A stretch of 64,000 nt of DNA, taken from the NCBI RefSeq assembly GCF_017876115.1, contig NZ_JAGINO010000002.1, forward strand, positions 310,001-374,000, written 5' to 3'. The notes beneath the pieces were generated by a model, which did not search any database, was not told where the DNA came from, and saw nothing but the letters and a program-made list of their open reading frames with translations. A program made the translations under genes and the position numbers. Position 1 is the stretch's first letter, and the number at the start of each line of letters is the position of its first letter. Positions 20,794 to 32,100 of this stretch are shown here, one piece after another. Source of the stretch: Azospirillum picis. GTDB taxonomy: Bacteria; Pseudomonadota; Alphaproteobacteria; Azospirillales; Azospirillaceae.

Positions 20794-23700
20794 ATAACCT
20801 CTTGCCAGATAAATTCGCCTATTTCTTGCATAACATTAGACAACCGCCCCTCGAACACCCGGTCCAGCCGCGCGAACCCGCCACCCTGCTGGCGGAACTC
20901 GCCTTGGTCGAGGGTGTCGCGGTCAATAACGACCTCCTTCTTCATATGCCGGGCGATCCGTTCCAGCCAGTCGCGCTGCGCCTTCGTCCAGGGCCGGCTG
21001 GATAGCACCCGGCGCATCGCCCGGTCCACCCGCTCGTCATAGGGCACCAGCGCGTCGCCCAGCGCCGCCCGGCGGATATAGCCGATCACCGACGCGGCGA
21101 TATCGGCATTGTCCATGTCGCGGAAGGCCGCCCGCAACTCCGCCTCGCCGAAGCCGTCGCGTTCCAGCAGCAGGCGGACTTCGCGCAGTTGGGCGCGGGT
21201 CAGCTCGCGCGGGGCGTTGGCGACGGCGTTCAGCGCCGGCACCCGGTTCATGGTCTCGGCGAGATAGCGGCGGAAGCTGGCGATGTAGTCCTCCGGCCGG
21301 GTGATGTTGGCGCCGTAGCCGGTTTCCTCGTGCCGGAACTCGTCGGCACCGTCATAAAGCGGGACATGGATCGGGTCGTCGCCGATGCGGGTGTCCAGCA
21401 GTTCCATCAGCGCCCGGTGGTCGATCAGGATGCGGGCGGCCTCCTCCGGTGCCGCGTCACGCAGGCGACGGACGAAGGTTTCGGAGTCGGTGCCGGCAAG
21501 GTCGCGGAAGCGGCGCTCGCCCGCCTCGGTCAGCCTGCGGCGCTTGCGGTGCAGCTTGGCGACGATCTGGCCGACCAGCCAGCGCGCCTGCTGCCGGCGC
21601 CGCTCGGCCGCCTGCGGGTCCTCCGGCGCGGGTGCCGGCTGGGCATCCGGACCGAGGAACGGGGCCTGCCCCTCCTCCGCGAAGCCGGTCAGTGGAGTCA
21701 GTGGAAGCACCGGGGCCGGTGGCGCCTGCGCCGGCAGGGGCGTGCCGGTCGCCCCGGCCAGTTCCTCCATCAGTGTGGCGAAGGTGATGTTCGGGTTGGT
21801 CACCACCGGCTTCATCTGCGACAAGCCCTCCATCGCCGCATAGATGCCGACGGCGTCGAAGATGCGGAAGGCGGTCTTGTGCCGGCCGGGGCCGAACAGA
21901 TCCTCGCACAGGCGGGTGCCGCGGCCGATCATCTGCTCGTACAGGATGCGGCTGTTGACCCGGCGGATGAAGACGAGGTTGACGATTTCCGGCACGTCGA
22001 TGCCGGTCGTCAGCAGGTCGACGGTGACGGCGACCTTCGGCAGCTCCTCGTTCTTGAAGCGGCGGATTTGCCGCATCGGATCGTCCGAGCGGCCGGTGAT
22101 CTTGGCGACGGCGTCGTTGTCGATCCCGCCGTAGCGGTCGGCGAAGGCGGTCCGCAGGGCGGCCACCACGGTTTCGGCGTGCAGGTCGGTCGCGCAGAAG
22201 ACCAGCGTCTTGCCGGGCAGGCTGGGGTCGATGTGCCCGGCCAGCCATTCGGCGATGACCCGGTTGAAGTCGCGCGTCAGGACGCGGCGGTTGAAGTCCT
22301 GGACGTCATAGCGGACCTCGTCCGGCAGATGGACCAGGTCCAGTTGGCCGGTGCGGGTGTCCAGCACGTCCACCGCCGCCCCGGCGTCCCAATGGATGCC
22401 CTCCTGGCTGAGCGCGGTGTGGGCGCGGATGGGCGGCTCATGATCGACCAGCCAGCCGTCGATGACGGCCTCCTGGTAGGTGTAGTGGATCACCGGCTCG
22501 CCGAAGATGTCGACGGTGTGCAGGGCCGGGGTGGCGGTCAGGCCGATCTTCACGGCGTCGAAGCGGTCGAGCACGCGCCGGTACTTGGAGATGTAGTCGC
22601 CCTGGTCGCGGAAGCTCAGCTCCTCGTCGCCCATTTCACGGTCGAGCAGATAGCCGCGGTGGCATTCGTCGACGACGATGCAGTCATACTCGTCGATCGG
22701 CGGCGGGGCGTCGCTGCCCAGGATGCGGCGGACCAGGGATTGGACGGTGGCGATGTGCAGCTTGGTTTCCGCGTCCGGGATGCTGTCGCCCAGCTCCTTG
22801 ACCTGGAAGATGTCGGCGAAGACCTGTTGCTGCTCCATCCGCGTTTCCTTGAACGCGTTGCCGGCCTGCTCGCCCAGAGCGGTGCGGTCGACCAGGAACA
22901 GGATGCGGCGGAAGCGCTGCGCCTTCAGCAGGCGATAGACCAGCGCGATGCAGGTCTTGGTCTTGCCGGTGCCGGTGGCCATGGCGACCAGGATGTCGCG
23001 CCGGCCGGCGCCGATGGCGGCCTCCACCGCGCGGATGGCCCGCTCCTGATAGTCGCGCAGCGGGAAATTGTAGCCGAAGGGGTCGCGGACAAGCCGGTCC
23101 TGCGCGGCCCGCGGATCGTTGCGCAGCGACTCCAGCAGGCCGGCCGGGCTGTACCAGCCGTCGAGCGCCTTGGCATGGTTGTGAGGATGGCGGGCGTCGC
23201 GGAACCAGACGCCCGACAGCTCCTCGAACTGGCGCAGGAAGGGACGGCCGTTGGTCGAGAACAGGAAGGGCACCGGATAACGTGCGTCGCCCTCCCCCCA
23301 CGGCCCTTCGGCCGGCGGCGCTTCGTCGGCGCGGCGGCCATATCCGCGGCTGTAGCGGGCCGCCCGCTCGATGTATTCGGAGGCGTTTGTGTTGCGGCGT
23401 TTCGCCTCGACCATGCCGACGATGGTCAGGCCGACGAACAGGGCGTAATCGGCCCGACCGTCCGCCGTGGGCCATTCCGCAATGGCGAGGTTGCGGCCCT
23501 TCTGGGGGCGGGTGCCGGCGGCGTAGCTCAGCGCCTCGCTGTCGGCCTCCCAGCCGGCTTCGCGAAGCTGGGCATCGATCAGGCGGCGGGTTTCGCGCTC
23601 GTCGAGGTCAATGCCCTGCCCGACCTCCTGCGCCAGCTCGACGGTCTGCTGGATGGCGTGCGCCGGCATGGCGGCGGCCTGTGCCTGGACGCTGGTCAGC

Positions 23701-24347
23701 AGCTCGGCTTCCAGGCGGGCGCGGTCGGCCTCGACCTGCTGGGCCAACCGCTCCCACTCCAGCCGGTCGGCCTCGGCCTTTGCGGCGCGCTCCTCCGCGG
23801 TCAGGCGGCGCTCGGCTTCGGCCTGCGCCTCGGCTGCCAAACGGTCATGGGCCGACTGCTGCGCCTGGAGTTCCCCGCGCAGCCGGTCCAGCTCCGCCTT
23901 CAGCGCGGCGCTTTCGGCGCGGGGGTCGCGCGGCGGCACGAAGGGGCCGGGGTTGAAGACGCGGTCGCCGGTCACGGTACGATGGAACCAGACGCCCAGC
24001 GTGCGGCCATGCTTCAGGCAGGACAGCGCCATCGCCTGATCGCCGGCAAGGTCGTGGTTGGCGGCGTTGCCGGTCTTGCGGATGTAGTGGAACAGGTCGC
24101 CGACCTCGCGCGGCAGGGCGCCACGGTCGCGCAGGCGGCGGAGCAACTGGTCCTGCGTCTCCTCCGGCGAGGTCCACATGCCGAGCTTGGCGGCCGTCAG
24201 TTGGGCCAGCAGCTCGGCGAATTGCCGCATCTTGAGGATCGCGGTGTTGGCGTCCTCGGCGAAGAAGCGCTCACCGAGCGCACCAAGCCGTTCAAGCTGG
24301 ACGCTGTGTTTCGCGAGGAAGCTGAAGTTGGCTGACCGGCTCACCAT
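20790..24347 (-). CDS. hsdR: Type I restriction enzyme motor/nuclease subunit HsdR
   Basis: An 1185-residue R subunit. The N-terminal ~130 residues resemble DUF4145 (LRDRGALPREVGDLFHYIRK and NAANHD). A coiled coil follows at about 143-225. The nuclease core has Asp300 and Glu314-Ala-Lys316 (GMVEAKRR). The SF2 motor has Walker A ATGTGKT at 457-463, Walker B VVDECHRGY, LTATPAL, and a helicase C domain with IGRGTRLCEDL. The C-terminal part matches the EcoEI_R_C region, so this is an EcoEI-like (type IB) R subunit. It cuts unmethylated DNA after ATP-driven translocation. First gene of the island; its stop overlaps the AT-rich orf. Confidence 0.94.
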   Translation of the reverse strand: MVSRSANFSFLAKHSVQLERLGALGERFFAEDANTAILKMRQFAELLAQLTAAKLGMWTSPEETQDQLLRRLRDRGALPREVGDLFHYIRKTGNAANHDLAGDQAMALSCLKHGRTLGVWFHRTVTGDRVFNPGPFVPPRDPRAESAALKAELDRLRGELQAQQSAHDRLAAEAQAEAERRLTAEERAAKAEADRLEWERLAQQVEADRARLEAELLTSVQAQAAAMPAHAIQQTVELAQEVGQGIDLDERETRRLIDAQLREAGWEADSEALSYAAGTRPQKGRNLAIAEWPTADGRADYALFVGLTIVGMVEAKRRNTNASEYIERAARYSRGYGRRADEAPPAEGPWGEGDARYPVPFLFSTNGRPFLRQFEELSGVWFRDARHPHNHAKALDGWYSPAGLLESLRNDPRAAQDRLVRDPFGYNFPLRDYQERAIRAVEAAIGAGRRDILVAMATGTGKTKTCIALVYRLLKAQRFRRILFLVDRTALGEQAGNAFKETRMEQQQVFADIFQVKELGDSIPDAETKLHIATVQSLVRRILGSDAPPPIDEYDCIVVDECHRGYLLDREMGDEELSFRDQGDYISKYRRVLDRFDAVKIGLTATPALHTVDIFGEPVIHYTYQEAVIDGWLVDHEPPIRAHTALSQEGIHWDAGAAVDVLDTRTGQLDLVHLPDEVRYDVQDFNRRVLTRDFNRVIAEWLAGHIDPSLPGKTLVFCATDLHAETVVAALRTAFADRYGGIDNDAVAKITGRSDDPMRQIRRFKNEELPKVAVTVDLLTTGIDVPEIVNLVFIRRVNSRILYEQMIGRGTRLCEDLFGPGRHKTAFRIFDAVGIYAAMEGLSQMKPVVTNPNITFATLMEELAGATGTPLPAQAPPAPVLPLTPLTGFAEEGQAPFLGPDAQPAPAPEDPQAAERRRQQARWLVGQIVAKLHRKRRRLTEAGERRFRDLAGTDSETFVRRLRDAAPEEAARILIDHRALMELLDTRIGDDPIHVPLYDGADEFRHEETGYGANITRPEDYIASFRRYLAETMNRVPALNAVANAPRELTRAQLREVRLLLERDGFGEAELRAAFRDMDNADIAASVIGYIRRAALGDALVPYDERVDRAMRRVLSSRPWTKAQRDWLERIARHMKKEVVIDRDTLDQGEFRQQGGGFARLDRVFEGRLSNVMQEIGEFIWQEVI

Positions 24348-24492
24348 TCACCTCATGCAAGCGCTCAAGCTTACACGTCATGGAGAGCCCTGTCACCTTG
24401 CGGGAACGACCTGGGGTTGGATCGTAACGGCACCGCAACGGTCGCCGCGCGGCTTCCGCCTTCTGCCCCGCCCTGACGAGCGCCGGTGCGCG

Positions 24493-25665
24493 TCACGTCA
24501 AATGCTGCCGGTTCAGGTAGTCCTCGCTCTGCATCTCCATTAGGCGGCTCACCGTCCGCTCGAACTCGAAGGCGTGGGTGCCCTCCGGATAGAGCCGTTC
24601 CGGGGGGCCTTCGGCGGCGATGACGACGTTGACCTTGTGCTCGTACAGCGCGTCGATCAGCGTCATGAAGCGCTTGGCCTCATTGCGCAGGTCGTCCTTC
24701 ATGGTCGGCACGTTGTCGATCAGCACGGTGTGGAAGTGGGTGGCCAGCGCCAGATAGTCGGCGGCTCCCAGCGGCTTGCCGCAGAGGTCCCAGAAATCGA
24801 CGCGGGCCACGCATTTGGCGGCGCGGGCGATCTCCAGCTTGCGGCCCTGCACCGTCAGCGTGGTCGGCTCGCCCGCAGCGCCGCCCGTGAGGGCCTTGAA
24901 CGCCTCGTCCAGCGCCGCCGTGGCGGCCGGGCCGAGGGGGTGATGGTAGATCGGAACGCCCTTCAGCCGGTCGAGCCGGTAATCGATCGGGCCGTCCAGC
25001 GACAGGATGTCGAGCTTCTCCTTCAGGAGCGCGATGAAGGGCAGGAACAGCTCGCGCTGCAGGCCGTCCTTGTACAGCATGTCCGGCGGCCAGTTGGAGG
25101 TCGCGACCACCACGACGCCGAGGTCGAACAGGTTGGTGAACAGCCGGCCGAGGATCATCGCGTCGACGATGTTGGTGACGTGGAACTCGTCGAAGCACAG
25201 CAGCCACGCCTCGTCGGCCAGCGCCCGGGCCAGTTCCGGCAGCGCCTCGTCCGGCCCGTCGCCCTTCCCCTTGCCGGTCTGGCGGTAGTCGTGGATGCGC
25301 TGGTGGACCTCCAGCATGAATTCGTGGAAGTGGACGCGGCGCTTCCGGTCGACCGGCGCCGTCTCGTAGAACAGGTCCATCAGCATCGACTTGCCGCGGC
25401 CGACGCTGCCGTAGAGGTAGAGCCCCTGCGGCGCGGTGGACGCGATGTCGGGCGGCGGCGGCGCCGCACGGAGCCGGCCCAGCCCGAAGCGCTCCAGCCA
25501 GCCGCCGCCGGAGCCCTTGCCGTCGCCGGTGTGCTGCGGACGATAGCCCTTCAGCGCCTGGTACAGGCTCTGGAACTTCTCCGCCGCCAACTCCTGGTCG
25601 GGATCGGGGCGAAGCGAGCCGGTGCCGCGGCGGGCGCGGTAGAGCGAAAGCGGTCCTTCGGTCAT
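24493..25665 (-). CDS. zapE: Cell division protein ZapE (AFG1-like ATPase)
   Basis: A 390-residue AFG1/ZapE ATPase. Walker A is GSVGRGKS at residues 86-93, the family motif GLYLYGSVGRGKSMLMD is intact, and Walker B is LLCFDEFHVTNIVDAMIL. VVATSNWPPDMLYKDGLQR and the C-terminal RNEAKRFMTLIDALYEH are family signatures. ZapE destabilises FtsZ polymers at constriction; the mitochondrial homologue AFG1 assists turnover of respiratory-complex subunits. It lies upstream of hsdR on the same strand, separated by 145 bp, and is unrelated to it. Confidence 0.93.
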   Translation of the reverse strand: MTEGPLSLYRARRGTGSLRPDPDQELAAEKFQSLYQALKGYRPQHTGDGKGSGGGWLERFGLGRLRAAPPPPDIASTAPQGLYLYGSVGRGKSMLMDLFYETAPVDRKRRVHFHEFMLEVHQRIHDYRQTGKGKGDGPDEALPELARALADEAWLLCFDEFHVTNIVDAMILGRLFTNLFDLGVVVVATSNWPPDMLYKDGLQRELFLPFIALLKEKLDILSLDGPIDYRLDRLKGVPIYHHPLGPAATAALDEAFKALTGGAAGEPTTLTVQGRKLEIARAAKCVARVDFWDLCGKPLGAADYLALATHFHTVLIDNVPTMKDDLRNEAKRFMTLIDALYEHKVNVVIAAEGPPERLYPEGTHAFEFERTVSRLMEMQSEDYLNRQHLT

Positions 25666-25930
25666 GGCGAATGCATCGTCCGGCTGGCGGGGAGGAGGTC
25701 CTTACCTAGCGGATGAGGCTCCGGTCGACAACGGCCGTGAGGGCCGTGGCGGGCATGGCTGGTGGCAGCGGGAAGCGGGAAGCATGGCCGGCGAGTCGAG
25801 GGCGGCGGTTCAAGGTCGGCGGATCAAGGCCGGCGACAGCCCGCGTCGATTGGTTGCACTTTCCTTACAGGGGCGGCTCGGTTAAGGAGAGTACCCGTAT
25901 CAATTGTCTTTCAAAAGAAACCACACGCCG

Positions 25931-28168
25931 ATGGCCGTTCCCGGCTCCGCCCCCCTGCCCCGCTGCACCCCCGCCACCATGGCGGGGTCGCTGCGCAGGC
26001 GGCTGGGCTCGGTCCGTTTCCTGGTGACGGCCTCCGGCATCGCCTTCATCCTGGTGGTGAACGCCCTGATCGGCTACGGCCTGCTGCAAAGCCGGCGCGA
26101 GGCGATCGTCGCCGGCGAGCGTGCCACCCGCGACCTCGCCCGCATGCTGGAGGCGCAGGCCCTGCGCACCGCCTTCGCCACCGACCAGTTGCTGTCGGAC
26201 CTTTCCTTCGTGCTGGACACCCATGCGGAAGCGGCCAGCCGCGGCAGCCCGGCGATGCACGACTACCTGAAGCGGCGGCTGGCCGCCTTCCCCGAACTGG
26301 CCGGGTTGGCGGTGATCGGGGCGGACGGGCGCGTCCTGCACCATTCCGCCGCAACGCCCCCGCCCCTCTCCCCGTTGACCGACCGCGCCTATTTCGCCCG
26401 GCAGCGCGAGCCGGGGAGCGGGCTGTTCATCGGGGCGCTGATCGACAGCAGGGTGGTCCCCGACACCCAGGTCATCCCCTTCAGCCGGCGCCGCAGCGGG
26501 CCGGAGGGTGACTTCCGCGGCGTGGTGGTGGCGATGGCGAACCCGGCACGGCTGGCGGCAACCCTGGAATCGCAGGGAATCGACCGCAAGGGCGGCATGT
26601 TCCTGGCGCTGGACGACGGCACCGTGCTGCTCGAACGGCCGCAGGGCCGACCAGGCATCGGGTCGCTGTCCGGCTGGCCGGCGGCCCAGGCGATGCTGGA
26701 CGCGTCCGCCGGGCAGCGGCGGCGCGACGGGCTGGCGGAAGGACTCACCGCCCGCGGCGTGGCCCCCGGCCCGGCCGGCGCGCATGGCGGCAACCATGGC
26801 GGCATCGACAGCCTCATCAGCGTGCGCCGCGTGCCGGGTTACCCGTTCGTCGTGGTGACGACCCTGCCAGTCGCCGCGGTGCTGGCCGACTGGCGGCGCG
26901 ATTCCGCCGCCTGGACCGCCATCGCGATCGTCATGACGCTGGCCATCGCCCTGCTGACCGCCTTCGTCGTCCGGCAGCATATGCGGCGGGAGGAGGACCG
27001 GGCGCGGCTCGCCCGCGTGTCGCGGCGGATCCGCGGCATTCTCGATTCGATGCTGGACGCCGTGGTGACCTTCGACACCGGAGGCCGGATCATCACCTTC
27101 AACCGCGCGGCCGAGACGATGTTCGGCGTCGCCGAGCGCGAGATGGTCGGCCAGCCCATCGAGGCGCTGATCCCCGGCGCCCGCGACAGCGGCGCCGAAA
27201 GCGACCTGACCGCCCGGCGCCGCGACGGGCATGCCGTCCCTGTCGCCTTCACCGTCAGCGACCTGCGGCTGGGCGGCTGGGGGCAGGGCTCCGGGCAAGA
27301 ATCGGGGCCGGAAGAGCCGCGCGTCTTCGTCGGCGTCATCCGCGACATGACACGCCGCAAGCAGCAGGAGGCGGAGCTGGTCGCCTCCAAGACCCAGGCC
27401 GAGTTGGCCAACCGGGCCAAGAGCGAATTCCTGGCCAACATGAGCCACGAGTTGCGCACCCCGCTGAACGCCATCATCGGCTTCGCCGAGGTGCTGGACA
27501 GCGGCTATTTCGGCGCGGCGAACGAGCGGCAGAAATCCTGCATTTCCGACATCCACGAGAGCGGCCGCCACCTGCTGGACATCGTCAACGCCGTGCTGGA
27601 CATGTCGAAGCTGGAAGCCGGCCAGTTCGACCTGGCCGAGGAGGCGATCGAGGCCCACGAGGCGGTCGCCCAATGCCTGATGATGGTGCGCGACCGCGCC
27701 GCCTCCGGCGGGATCGCGATCGACAACGAGGTGGCCGCCGCGGTCGCCACCCTGTGGGTCGACCGCCGCGCCTTCAAGCAGGTGGTGCTGAACCTGCTGT
27801 CCAATGCCGTGAAGTTCACGCCCGCCGGCGGCCGCGTCACCATCACCGCCGGGCGGGAGGCCGACGGCGGCTTCCGGCTGGCGGTGGCCGACACCGGCAT
27901 CGGCATCCCCGCCGACTTCATGCCCCACCTGTTCCAGCCCTTCCGCCAGGCGGAGAACGCGGCCAACCGCCGCTACGAGGGCACCGGGCTGGGGCTGTCG
28001 ATCTCCAAGAACTTCATCGACCTGCACGGCGGCAGCCTGACCTGCGACAGCCGGCCGGGCGAAGGCACCTGCATGACGGTGCGGCTGCCGGCGGAGCGGG
28101 TGCTCGACCAGCCGATCGCCGCCGCGGCGGCCGGTATCGGCAAGCCGCCCGGCGGTCCATCGGTGTAG
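25931..28168 (+). CDS. Hybrid-less sensor histidine kinase with extracytoplasmic sensor and PAS domain
   Basis: About 745 residues. TM1 (VRFLVTASGIAFILVVNALIG) precedes a ~290-residue extracytoplasmic region that resembles a double-Cache sensor (ELAGLAVIGADGRVLHHS and TDRAYFARQRE). TM2 (AWTAIAIVMTLAIALLTAFVV) is followed by a PAS domain (ILDSMLDAVVTFDTGGRII), HisKA with NMSHELRTPLNAIIGF, and HATPase_c with N box, DTGIGIP and GTGLGLSI. There is no receiver domain. The ATG at 25931 is reported; a TTG at 25904 preceded by AAGGAGAG is an alternative adding nine residues. No partner regulator is adjacent, and the ligand is unknown. Confidence 0.87.
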   Translation: MAVPGSAPLPRCTPATMAGSLRRRLGSVRFLVTASGIAFILVVNALIGYGLLQSRREAIVAGERATRDLARMLEAQALRTAFATDQLLSDLSFVLDTHAEAASRGSPAMHDYLKRRLAAFPELAGLAVIGADGRVLHHSAATPPPLSPLTDRAYFARQREPGSGLFIGALIDSRVVPDTQVIPFSRRRSGPEGDFRGVVVAMANPARLAATLESQGIDRKGGMFLALDDGTVLLERPQGRPGIGSLSGWPAAQAMLDASAGQRRRDGLAEGLTARGVAPGPAGAHGGNHGGIDSLISVRRVPGYPFVVVTTLPVAAVLADWRRDSAAWTAIAIVMTLAIALLTAFVVRQHMRREEDRARLARVSRRIRGILDSMLDAVVTFDTGGRIITFNRAAETMFGVAEREMVGQPIEALIPGARDSGAESDLTARRRDGHAVPVAFTVSDLRLGGWGQGSGQESGPEEPRVFVGVIRDMTRRKQQEAELVASKTQAELANRAKSEFLANMSHELRTPLNAIIGFAEVLDSGYFGAANERQKSCISDIHESGRHLLDIVNAVLDMSKLEAGQFDLAEEAIEAHEAVAQCLMMVRDRAASGGIAIDNEVAAAVATLWVDRRAFKQVVLNLLSNAVKFTPAGGRVTITAGREADGGFRLAVADTGIGIPADFMPHLFQPFRQAENAANRRYEGTGLGLSISKNFIDLHGGSLTCDSRPGEGTCMTVRLPAERVLDQPIAAAAAGIGKPPGGPSV

Positions 28169-28232
28169 CCGGCGTCCCCCGTCATTGCCGTGACGCGGCC
28201 GGGCGGCGGCCTGGGGTCGCCAGGGGCGGGCG

Positions 28233-29093
28233 TCAGCGCAGGCGGGTGGCGGTGAAGCGGCGGGGCGGGTCGACGAAATCGTCCTGGGCGGCGATGAGCT
28301 GAAGCTCGCGCGTGCCCAGCCGCCTCGTCGTCTCGAAGATGGCGAAGATCGCCGCGGCCGCCTTCTCCAGCGCGTCGGCGGGATCGAAGGCGGCCAGGTA
28401 ATGGGCGAGGAACAGCGCCGCCACCGCGTCGCCCGAGCCGCTGGGCGGCGGGTCGAAGGTCAGGCGCGGCGTCGCGACCAGCCAGGCGCCATCGGTGGCG
28501 TCGACCAGCATCTCGATGCTGTCGGGATCGGCGTCGCTGCGGGTCAGGCTGGTCACCAGCACCAGCCGCGGCCCGCGGGCGCGCAGGGCGGCGGTCGCCG
28601 CCAGCGCGTCGTCCAGCGTCGCCACCTTGCGGTCGGTCAGGTATTCCAGCTCGAACTGGTTGGGCGTCATCAGGTCGGCGGCGGGGACCGCATGCTCCTT
28701 GATAAAGTCCGGCAGGCCCGGCCGCACGAAGAAGCCGCGGCCGACATCGCCCATCACCGGATCGCAGCAATAGACCGCCTTGGGATTGGCCGCCTTCACC
28801 CGTGCCGCCGTCTCGACGATCACCCGGCCCAGCCCGACGTCGCCCATGTAGCCGGACAGAACCGCGTCCTGCACCGGCAGCGCGCCGCGGGCGGCGATGC
28901 CGTCGACCACGTCGGCGATGTGCTCCGCGGTGAAGACCTGCCCGGTCCAGGCGCCGTAGCCGGTGTGGTTGGAGAACTGGACGGTGTTGACCGCCGTGGC
29001 GTCGATCCCCAGCCGCTGCAGCGGGAACACCGCGGCCCGGTTGCCGACATAGCCGTAGGCGACGTGCGATTGGATGGTGAGGACGCTCTTCAT
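28233..29093 (-). CDS. pdxY: Pyridoxal kinase PdxY
   Basis: A 286-residue ribokinase-family enzyme of vitamin B6 salvage, which phosphorylates pyridoxal to PLP. The N terminus [23 protein letters not shown] is diagnostic of pyridoxal kinases. CCDPVMGD is at mid-protein, NQFELEYLT is the family motif, and the anion hole/catalytic Asp is in [16 protein letters not shown]. The ATG at 29093 was chosen because the diagnostic N terminus begins there. It is convergent with the sensor kinase. Confidence 0.93.
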   Translation of the reverse strand: MKSVLTIQSHVAYGYVGNRAAVFPLQRLGIDATAVNTVQFSNHTGYGAWTGQVFTAEHIADVVDGIAARGALPVQDAVLSGYMGDVGLGRVIVETAARVKAANPKAVYCCDPVMGDVGRGFFVRPGLPDFIKEHAVPAADLMTPNQFELEYLTDRKVATLDDALAATAALRARGPRLVLVTSLTRSDADPDSIEMLVDATDGAWLVATPRLTFDPPPSGSGDAVAALFLAHYLAAFDPADALEKAAAAIFAIFETTRRLGTRELQLIAAQDDFVDPPRRFTATRLR

Positions 29094-29189
29094 GGCCAGG
29101 GAGCGTAAGCGACGCCTCGCCGGGCGTAAAGCCGCCCTGCCGGTCGGCGCAGGCCCGGGCGGTGGCATGGCTGCCATGCGGAGGGGAGA

Positions 29190-32100
29190 TCAGGCCGCCT
29201 CGTCGCCGTCGTCGTCGCCGCCGCCCAGCAGGAAGTCGATGTCGCCGCCGTCGAGCGCGCTGACCAGGCCCTTGCCCTCGATGGTGGCCGCCGACAGGCT
29301 GCCCTTGCGGCGCTGAAGGTCGAGGATGCGCTCCTCCACCGTGTTGGCGGCGATCAGCTTGTAGACGAAGACCGGCTTGTCCTGGCCGATGCGGTAGGCG
29401 CGGTCGGTCGCCTGGTCCTCGGCCGCCGGGTTCCACCAGGGGTCGTAGTGGATCACCGTGTCGGCGGCGGTCAGGTTGAGGCCGCGGCCGCCGGCCTTCA
29501 GGCTGATGAGGAAGACCGGCACCTCGCGGTTCTGGAAGCGGTTCACCGGCTCGGCGCGGTCCAGCGTGCGGCCCGTCAGCTCGACATAGGGAACGGCTGC
29601 CTTCTCCAGCTCCACCTTGATCAGGTCGAGCATGGTGGTGAACTGCGAGAAGATCAGGATGCGCCGGCCTTCCGGCACCATCTCCCGCACCATCCCGACC
29701 AGCGCCGCCAGCTTGGCGCTCTGCTTGTGCTTGCCGGGGGTCGCCGCGAGCGACTTCAGCAGGCGCGGGTCGCAGCAGACCTGGCGCAGCTTCAGCAGCG
29801 CGTCGATCACCGCGATGGCGTTCTGGCCCAGCCCCTTGCCGCTGGCGGCGGCGTTGGCGGCCAGCGCCGCGCGCACCGTCTCGTTCACCGACAGGCGGAT
29901 GGTCTCGTAGAGGTCGCGCTGGTCGCGCTCCAGGTCGATGCGCACCACCACCTCGGTCTTGGGCGGCAGCTCCTTGGCCACCGCCTCCTTGGTGCGGCGG
30001 AGCAGGAAGGGGCGGATGCGGCGCATCAGCAGGCCGGCGCGGGTGTTGTCGCCGCGCTTCTCGATCGGCACGCGGTAGCGCTTGCCGAACTCCTTGCGGT
30101 CGCCGAGCAGCCCCGGCATCAGGAAGGCGAACTGGCTCCACAGCTCGCCCAGGTTGTTCTCCACCGGCGTGCCGGACAGGCAGAGCCGGTGGCGCGCCGG
30201 CAGCGCCGCCACCGCGCGCGTCGCCTTGCCGTCGGGGTTCTTGATCGCCTGCGCCTCGTCGAGCACGATCATGTGCCAGTCGAGCCGCTTCAGCAGGTCG
30301 ACGTCGCGCGCCACCACGCCGTAGGTGGTGACGACGATGTGGGCGCGGCCGACCTCGGCCAGCCGGCCGTGGCGGTCGACGCCGTGCAGCACGACGACGC
30401 GCAGGTGCGGGGTGAAGCGCCCGGCCTCCGCCACCCAGTTGGGCACCAGGCTGGTCGGCACCACCACCAGGCAGGGGGCGGTCAGCCGGCCCTCATGCTC
30501 CTCCATGGCGATGTGGGCGAGCGTCTGGGCGGTCTTGCCCAGCCCCATGTCGTCGGCGAGGATGCCGGCGACGCTGTTGGCGCGCAGGCTCTGCATCCAG
30601 GCCAGCCCGGCGCGCTGGTAGTCGCGCAGCTCGCCGCGGAAGCCCGGCGGCGGGGTCATGTCGCCCACCACCTCGTCGGCGCGCAGCCGCCGCAGGTAGC
30701 CGTCGATCTGCGCCGTCTCGTCGCCGCGCCGGGCGATCAGGTCGTCGATGTCCAGCAGGTTGTCGGCCTCGGCCAGCGGCACCTTCAGCCGGTCACCGCT
30801 GCTGCGCCCGCTGTCCAGCATGGCCTCCAGCACGCTGAGCAGCCGCTCGATCCGCTCGGCCGGCAGCGCCAGGACGTTGCCGTCGTCGAGCACGATGTGG
30901 GCACGGCCGTCGATGACGCGAGTGGTCGACAGGCCGCCCTTCTCGACCAGGCGGGCGAGGATCGGCAGCAGCGGCCGGCGCTCCCCGTCGATCTCCACCC
31001 CGACGTCCAGGTCGAACCAACCGTCACCGGCGTCGCGCACCGCGACCTCGACCTCGGCGCCGGGTGCGATCACTTTGGTGCCGAAATCGGCGCCGACCTC
31101 GACCGTCCAGCCGGCCTTGGTCAGGGCCGGGACCTCGTTGGCGAGGAAATGCGCCCAGCGCTCCTCGACGTCGCGGCCGGTCAGCCAGTGGACGCGGGTG
31201 CCGCGCGCGTTCAGCGACCCCTTCGCCGGCTCGATCCGCGCCTGGGCGAAGCCGAGGCCGGACAGGCGCTCCAGCGCCGCCTGCTCGTCGGCCTTGTCGC
31301 GGCGGATGAAGGTGACGGCGCCGGCCTCGTCCTCGTGGCGGGCGAACTGGCGCTGGTCGTCGGGCTCGATCTCTACCGGCCGGCCGGGCTCGCCATAGTC
31401 GAAGGACAGGCGCAGCACGTCGACCAGCCCGTCGGCCGGCGTCACCACCCGGCCGAGCCGGGCGATGATGCCCGGCGACCGTTCGACGATGGCCGCCGCA
31501 TCGCCGCCGCCGCCGCGCACGCCGGGGATCGGGTTGTCGCGGAAGCTCGACGGCGGCGGGGTGATGCGCGGCATCGCCGCAGGTGCGGAGCGGGACGGCC
31601 CGAACAGGCGGGAGGCGGATGGTTTTTGGGCCGGCGGCTTGTGGATCGGGGGTGGGGGCGGCGGTGCCGGCGGGGCCGGCTTGGCCTTCGGCACCTCGAC
31701 CACCTGGAGGTCGACCGGAAAGACGGTGCCGGTCGCCGAATCGACGCACCAGTAGGTCTGGCCCTTCACCAGCACGCTGCGCTCCGGCAGGCCGGTCGGG
31801 CGGAGCTTGCGGGTGGCCGGATCGCGGAAGGCACGGATGGCGCGGGCCGGCGCCTCGGCCAGCGGGGTGCCGTCGCGCCAGCGCAGCCGGCCGGTGGCCA
31901 GCAGCCGGCGCAGCAGGCGGTCGATCGCTTCGCCCCGGTTCCTGGCCACCGGCGTGCGCTCCGCCCCGCCGCCCCCCAGCAGGCGGGCGATGGCGCGGTC
32001 GGCATCGCCGTCGAGGTTGCGCGGCGCACCGGCCAGCACGTCGCGCGGGCTGGCGGCATGGCCGTCGGCCGCTCCCCCCTCGGCCACGAACTCGGCAAGG

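Noticed and set aside
21189-24335. 1048-residue plus-strand ORF opposite hsdR
   Set aside because: It mirrors hsdR; the high GC third position suppresses stops on the other strand. Its translation has no domain, and hsdR has full motif support.
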